Below are positions 60,924-64,000 of a DNA stretch of 64,000 nt, one piece after another. Each line of letters starts with the position of its first letter. Position 1 is the stretch's first letter. Position numbers and translations under genes: made by a program. Origin of the DNA: Nitrospiraceae bacterium (GTDB lineage Bacteria; Nitrospirota; Nitrospiria; Nitrospirales; Nitrospiraceae); contig JAHBWI010000001.1 in assembly GCA_019637075.1 (NCBI GenBank), positions 806,001-870,000 on the forward strand. The letters run 5' to 3'. The notes beneath the pieces are model-generated. The model had not been told where the DNA came from and searched no databases. It worked only from the letters and a program-made list of their open reading frames with translations.

Positions 60924-63233
60924 ATGCAGACAAAGCCGCTGTCCGGATTGAGCGATTCCACCCTGAAAAACGGGTTTGCCGAGAACGTCAAACGCCTCTC
61001 CACGCAAATCCAGGCCGCCACCGATATCGACCAGATCCTCCTCGACCTCCATCACGACATCCTCAGCTGCTTTGACGCCGAGGACCTGACACTGTTCGTC
61101 GTGGATGCCGAGAAGAAAGAGATCTTCTCGAAGATTCCTCATCTCGACAGTGTCCAGGAAGTCCGCACTCCGATTACCGAGACGAGCCTGGCAGGTTTTT
61201 GCGCCAAGTATCTCCGCCCGGTCAATGTGGCCGACGCATACAACCAGGCTGAATTGGCCCTGGTCCACCCCGCATTGGCCCACGACACAAGCTACGACAA
61301 AAAGACCGGATTCAAGACCAAGCAGGTCCTCACCTACCCGATCGTCGCCGAGAACAAATACTTGATGGGCGTGATCCAACTGCTGAACAAGAAAAGCGGC
61401 GGCCGTTTCACACGAAAGGATGAGGAATCGGCCGCGGAGATCGCCAAGGCCTTGGGCACGGCATTCTACGGCCTGCGCAAGACCTCGAAGAAGGCTCCCA
61501 CCAAATTCGACTACCTCCTCTCGAACAACAAGATCTCGCAGCAGGACTTGGACCAGGCGATTGCCGAGGCGAGAAAAAACGCAACGGATCTGGAGGCGAT
61601 GCTCATCGACAAATTCAAGGTCCCGAAGGCCGACCTTGGAAAATCGCTAGCGCAATTCCACAAGTGTCCATACATCGAGTACAGCGAGCGCACGATCGTC
61701 GACGTGGAATTGCTCAAGAACCTGAACGTCGACTACCTGAAAAAGAATCACTGGATGCCGCTGAAACGGGACCGCGCGGCCATCGAAATCCTCACCGACG
61801 ATCCGGGTGACCTGGATCGCGTCCAGGACATCAAACGGACGTTTCCCGGGCTCAACATCCGGTTCGCCGTCAGCCTGCGTCGCGACATCACCCAATTCCT
61901 CTCCAGCGCCACCGGCACCCCGGAAGCTACCTCGAAGCTCAACGAGAATGTCTCCGACATCTTGGGTGAATTGGTCAACGAATCTCAGCTGGAAGCGGCG
62001 GAAGACGCGGCCACGGCCGGGATGGACGAGAACGACAGCGCCATCGTCCGGCTCGCCAACCAAATCATCGCCGACGCGTTCCGCATGAACACGTCCGACA
62101 TCCACATCGAGCCCTACGGCGAGAGGCGGGATACGTTGGTACGCTTCCGGGTCGACGGTGAGTGTTTCGAGTACATGAAGATTCCGCCCAGTTACCGTCG
62201 CGCCATCGTGTCGCGCCTGAAGATCATGGCAAGCCTCGACATCGCGGAACGGCGGAAACCCCAGGACGGCAAGATCAAATTCAAGATCGGCGAAAACAAA
62301 GAAATCGAGCTTCGCGTGGCGACGATCCCCACCGCCGGCTACAACGAAGACGTGGTCATGCGTATTCTGGCCGCGAGCGAGCCCCTGCCGTTGGACAAGA
62401 TGGGCTTCTCTGACCGCAACCTGCGCGAAATCAAGAGCATCGCCGAAAAGCCGTACGGCATTATTCTCTGCGTCGGTCCGACCGGTTCCGGTAAAACGAC
62501 GACCCTGCACTCGGTCCTCGGGCACATCAATACTCCCGACATCAAGATCTGGACCGCCGAGGACCCGGTCGAAATCACGCAATACGGCCTCCGCCAGGTG
62601 CAGGTCCATCCCAAGATCGGCTTTACCTTCGCCGCCGCGATGCGGGCGTTCCTCCGGGCCGACCCGGACGTGATCATGGTCGGCGAAATGCGAGACAAAG
62701 AAACCGCTGACACCGGCATCGAGGCCTCACTCACCGGCCACTTGGTGCTGAGCACTCTCCACACCAACAGCGCCGTGGAAACGATTACACGCTTGCTGGA
62801 CATGGGTTGCGACTCGTTCAGTTTCGCCGACGCGATGTTGGGAGTCCTCGCGCAACGGTTGGCGCGCCGCATATGCAAAGAGTGTAAGGAGGCCTACCAG
62901 CCCACCAAGGAAGAATACGAGGAACTGCGGCAGGGCTATGGCCCGGACTACTGGGATAAACTTGGCGTGAAGTTCGACGGCGCCTTCAAGCTTTACCGCG
63001 GCAAGGGCTGCGAAACCTGCAACCGTACGGGACTGAAGGGCCGCGTCGCGCTGCATGAGCTACTGTTGGGCACCGACCCCATGAAGCGGCTTATCCAGAA
63101 CAAGGCCAGGACCGAGGAGATGCTGAAACTCGCCATGGAAGAAGGGATGACGACCCTGGTGCAGGACGGCATAAATAAAGTGCTGCAGGGCCACACGACC
63201 TACAAGGAAGTGAAGGCCGTCGCCATCAAGTAG
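60924..63233 (+). CDS. PilB/GspE-type secretion ATPase with amino-terminal GAF domain
   Basis: A 769-residue ATPase. Residues about 20-185 form a GAF domain (A-T-D-I-D-Q-I-L; Y-P-I-V-A-E-N-K-Y-L-M-G-V-I-Q-L-L-N-K), then a MshEN/GspE-type N domain (about 195-340), then the ATPase with Walker A G-P-T-G-S-G-K-T-T (about 517-525), the Asp box, Walker B and the His box H-L-V-L-S-T-L-H-T-N, and a C-x2-C...C-x2-C zinc site (about 650-700). It powers type IV pilus extension or type II secretion. A GAF at the front suggests ligand control. ATG follows AGGAGACCC. Confidence 0.93.
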   Translation: MQTKPLSGLSDSTLKNGFAENVKRLSTQIQAATDIDQILLDLHHDILSCFDAEDLTLFVVDAEKKEIFSKIPHLDSVQEVRTPITETSLAGFCAKYLRPVNVADAYNQAELALVHPALAHDTSYDKKTGFKTKQVLTYPIVAENKYLMGVIQLLNKKSGGRFTRKDEESAAEIAKALGTAFYGLRKTSKKAPTKFDYLLSNNKISQQDLDQAIAEARKNATDLEAMLIDKFKVPKADLGKSLAQFHKCPYIEYSERTIVDVELLKNLNVDYLKKNHWMPLKRDRAAIEILTDDPGDLDRVQDIKRTFPGLNIRFAVSLRRDITQFLSSATGTPEATSKLNENVSDILGELVNESQLEAAEDAATAGMDENDSAIVRLANQIIADAFRMNTSDIHIEPYGERRDTLVRFRVDGECFEYMKIPPSYRRAIVSRLKIMASLDIAERRKPQDGKIKFKIGENKEIELRVATIPTAGYNEDVVMRILAASEPLPLDKMGFSDRNLREIKSIAEKPYGIILCVGPTGSGKTTTLHSVLGHINTPDIKIWTAEDPVEITQYGLRQVQVHPKIGFTFAAAMRAFLRADPDVIMVGEMRDKETADTGIEASLTGHLVLSTLHTNSAVETITRLLDMGCDSFSFADAMLGVLAQRLARRICKECKEAYQPTKEEYEELRQGYGPDYWDKLGVKFDGAFKLYRGKGCETCNRTGLKGRVALHELLLGTDPMKRLIQNKARTEEMLKLAMEEGMTTLVQDGINKVLQGHTTYKEVKAVAIK

Positions 63234-63256
63234 CCACGTGCACGAGCCCCCGGCGG

Positions 63257-64000
63257 TCAGGGGACCGGCCGGGGATTCGCTCTCCCCGCCCACTCCGACT
63301 CCAGCCGCGCGACCTCGTCTTTCCGTCCGGATCGAGCGGCGCACTCGACCGCCTGGCGCAACGCCGCTTCAGCCTGCTTCATGTCGTCTTGCGCCAAATA
63401 GCCGCGATAGGCCCGTTCGGCATAGACGGCCCCTCGATCGGGAAATCCCCGCAGCACCGCAAGACGGGCAAGCCGCAGCAAGTCCCCCGCAATCGCCGAA
63501 CGTCGCTCGGCCGCCCGATCGAGCTCCAGAGCACGCTCGTATTCCTGTTGAGCTCGATCGAATTCATCTTTCGCCTCCGCAAGCAATCCCAGATTCACAT
63601 GGTTACTGGCCTCGGCCTCAGCCTGTCCCTGGGCATGATTGAGGTCCAACGCCCGGCGAAAGTAGTCTTCCGCCTGCGTCAGATCGCCTTTGGCCCGGTA
63701 GAGGAGCCCCACGTTGTTGAGGAGGACGGCCTCTGCACTGCGGTCGCCGGCACGACGTGACAGCTCCAGCGCCTGATCATACCGTTGCTCCGCTTCCGTC
63801 AACCGGCCTGCCATCTGTTCTGCCGCTCCCAAGGAGGCCAGGCTTTCCAGGAGTAGAGACGAATCCCCCAGCTGCTCAGACAATTGCACGGCATACCGAT
63901 GCCGATCGCGAGCCTCTGCCGTCAAGCCCCGTTCCATCGCTATGCGCCCAAGATCGTTCAGGACCAGCGTCAAACTGCTTCTGTCATCGAGACTTTCAGC
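63257..64000 (-). CDS. TPR protein, carboxy-terminal part
   Basis: The reading frame is open to the right edge, so only the last about 247 residues are in the window. It consists of regular tetratricopeptide units (for example A-E-Q-R-Y-D-Q-A-L-E-L-S-R-R-A-G-D and N-N-V-G-L-L-Y-R-A-K-G-D-L-T-Q-A-E-D-Y-F), about five repeats, with no other domain. It resembles tandem-repeat adaptor proteins that assist secretion or pilus systems. It converges with the PilB-like gene. Confidence 0.75.
   Translation of the reverse strand, partial: AESLDDRSSLTLVLNDLGRIAMERGLTAEARDRHRYAVQLSEQLGDSSLLLESLASLGAAEQMAGRLTEAEQRYDQALELSRRAGDRSAEAVLLNNVGLLYRAKGDLTQAEDYFRRALDLNHAQGQAEAEASNHVNLGLLAEAKDEFDRAQQEYERALELDRAAERRSAIAGDLLRLARLAVLRGFPDRGAVYAERAYRGYLAQDDMKQAEAALRQAVECAARSGRKDEVARLESEWAGRANPRPVP

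Noticed and set aside
1-64000. CRISPR array, insertion sequence or prophage
   Set aside because: No regularly spaced repeats, transposase, integrase or phage structural gene was found.

Overview
The window looks like chromosome of a high-GC (roughly 60%) Gram-negative bacterium. It encodes an outer-membrane LPS assembly protein (lptD), several lipoproteins, a PilB/GspE-type ATPase, hopanoid precursor genes (hpnD, hpnE), a class II (B12-dependent) ribonucleotide reductase and many two-component and Ser/Thr kinase proteins. Gene content and style recall Nitrospirota, most likely a Nitrospira-like organism; this is an inference from memory, since no database search was made. No rRNA, tRNA, CRISPR array, insertion sequence or prophage was recognised.

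Layout. 1-8921 (minus strand): a YdcH-like fragment, rimI, tsaB, a LolA/LolB-like lipoprotein, radA, a YD-repeat exported protein, fabI, an exported protein with a HAD-like tail, a TM2-like protein, bcp, a TPR lipoprotein, two tandem DUF507 genes and a cyclophilin-like protein. 9063-12676 (plus): a YprB-like nuclease, a PP2C phosphatase, a SnoaL-like exported protein and a probable PHM-type copper monooxygenase. 13033-21369 (plus) is a regulatory island: a 1392-residue protein (REC, PAS, degenerate kinase, two PilZ, degenerate LuxD-like hydrolase, methyltransferase), a GAF histidine kinase, an NtrC-type regulator and a REC/HD-GYP protein.

21377-33017 (minus): recN, trxA; a TPR protein, lptD, folC, accD, a metallo-beta-lactamase-fold protein; then a molybdenum cofactor operon moaC-moaD-moaE-moaA ending in a NicO-type metal transporter. 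moaD ends in Gly-Gly-Met instead of Gly-Gly, and a palindromic repeat sits just after its stop codon. 33314-39141 (plus): a methyltransferase-like protein, a FolB-methyltransferase fusion, a PHP phosphoesterase, and a Ser/Thr kinase-PP2C-FHA module with a good promoter. 39138-41361 (minus): a Cys-rich repeat protein, an unrecognised protein and a YjbQ-family protein.

41496-49479 (plus): nrdJ, an SH3-like membrane protein, then after a strong terminator and a new promoter the overlapping genes HAD phosphatase, BtuF-like protein, hpnD and hpnE, followed by a small lipoprotein and a type 4 uracil-DNA glycosylase. 49844-54258 (minus): two small unknown genes, a dienelactone hydrolase, tldE (pmbA) and tldD. 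54564-63233 (plus): uppS, cdsA, dxr, rseP and proS, a familiar envelope/isoprenoid cluster, then a GAF-PilB ATPase. The window ends inside a TPR protein on the minus strand.

The most unusual items are the 1392-residue regulator and its partners, the copper monooxygenase-like protein with all six expected copper ligands, the MoaD carboxy terminus with its adjacent repeat, and the FolB-methyltransferase fusion.
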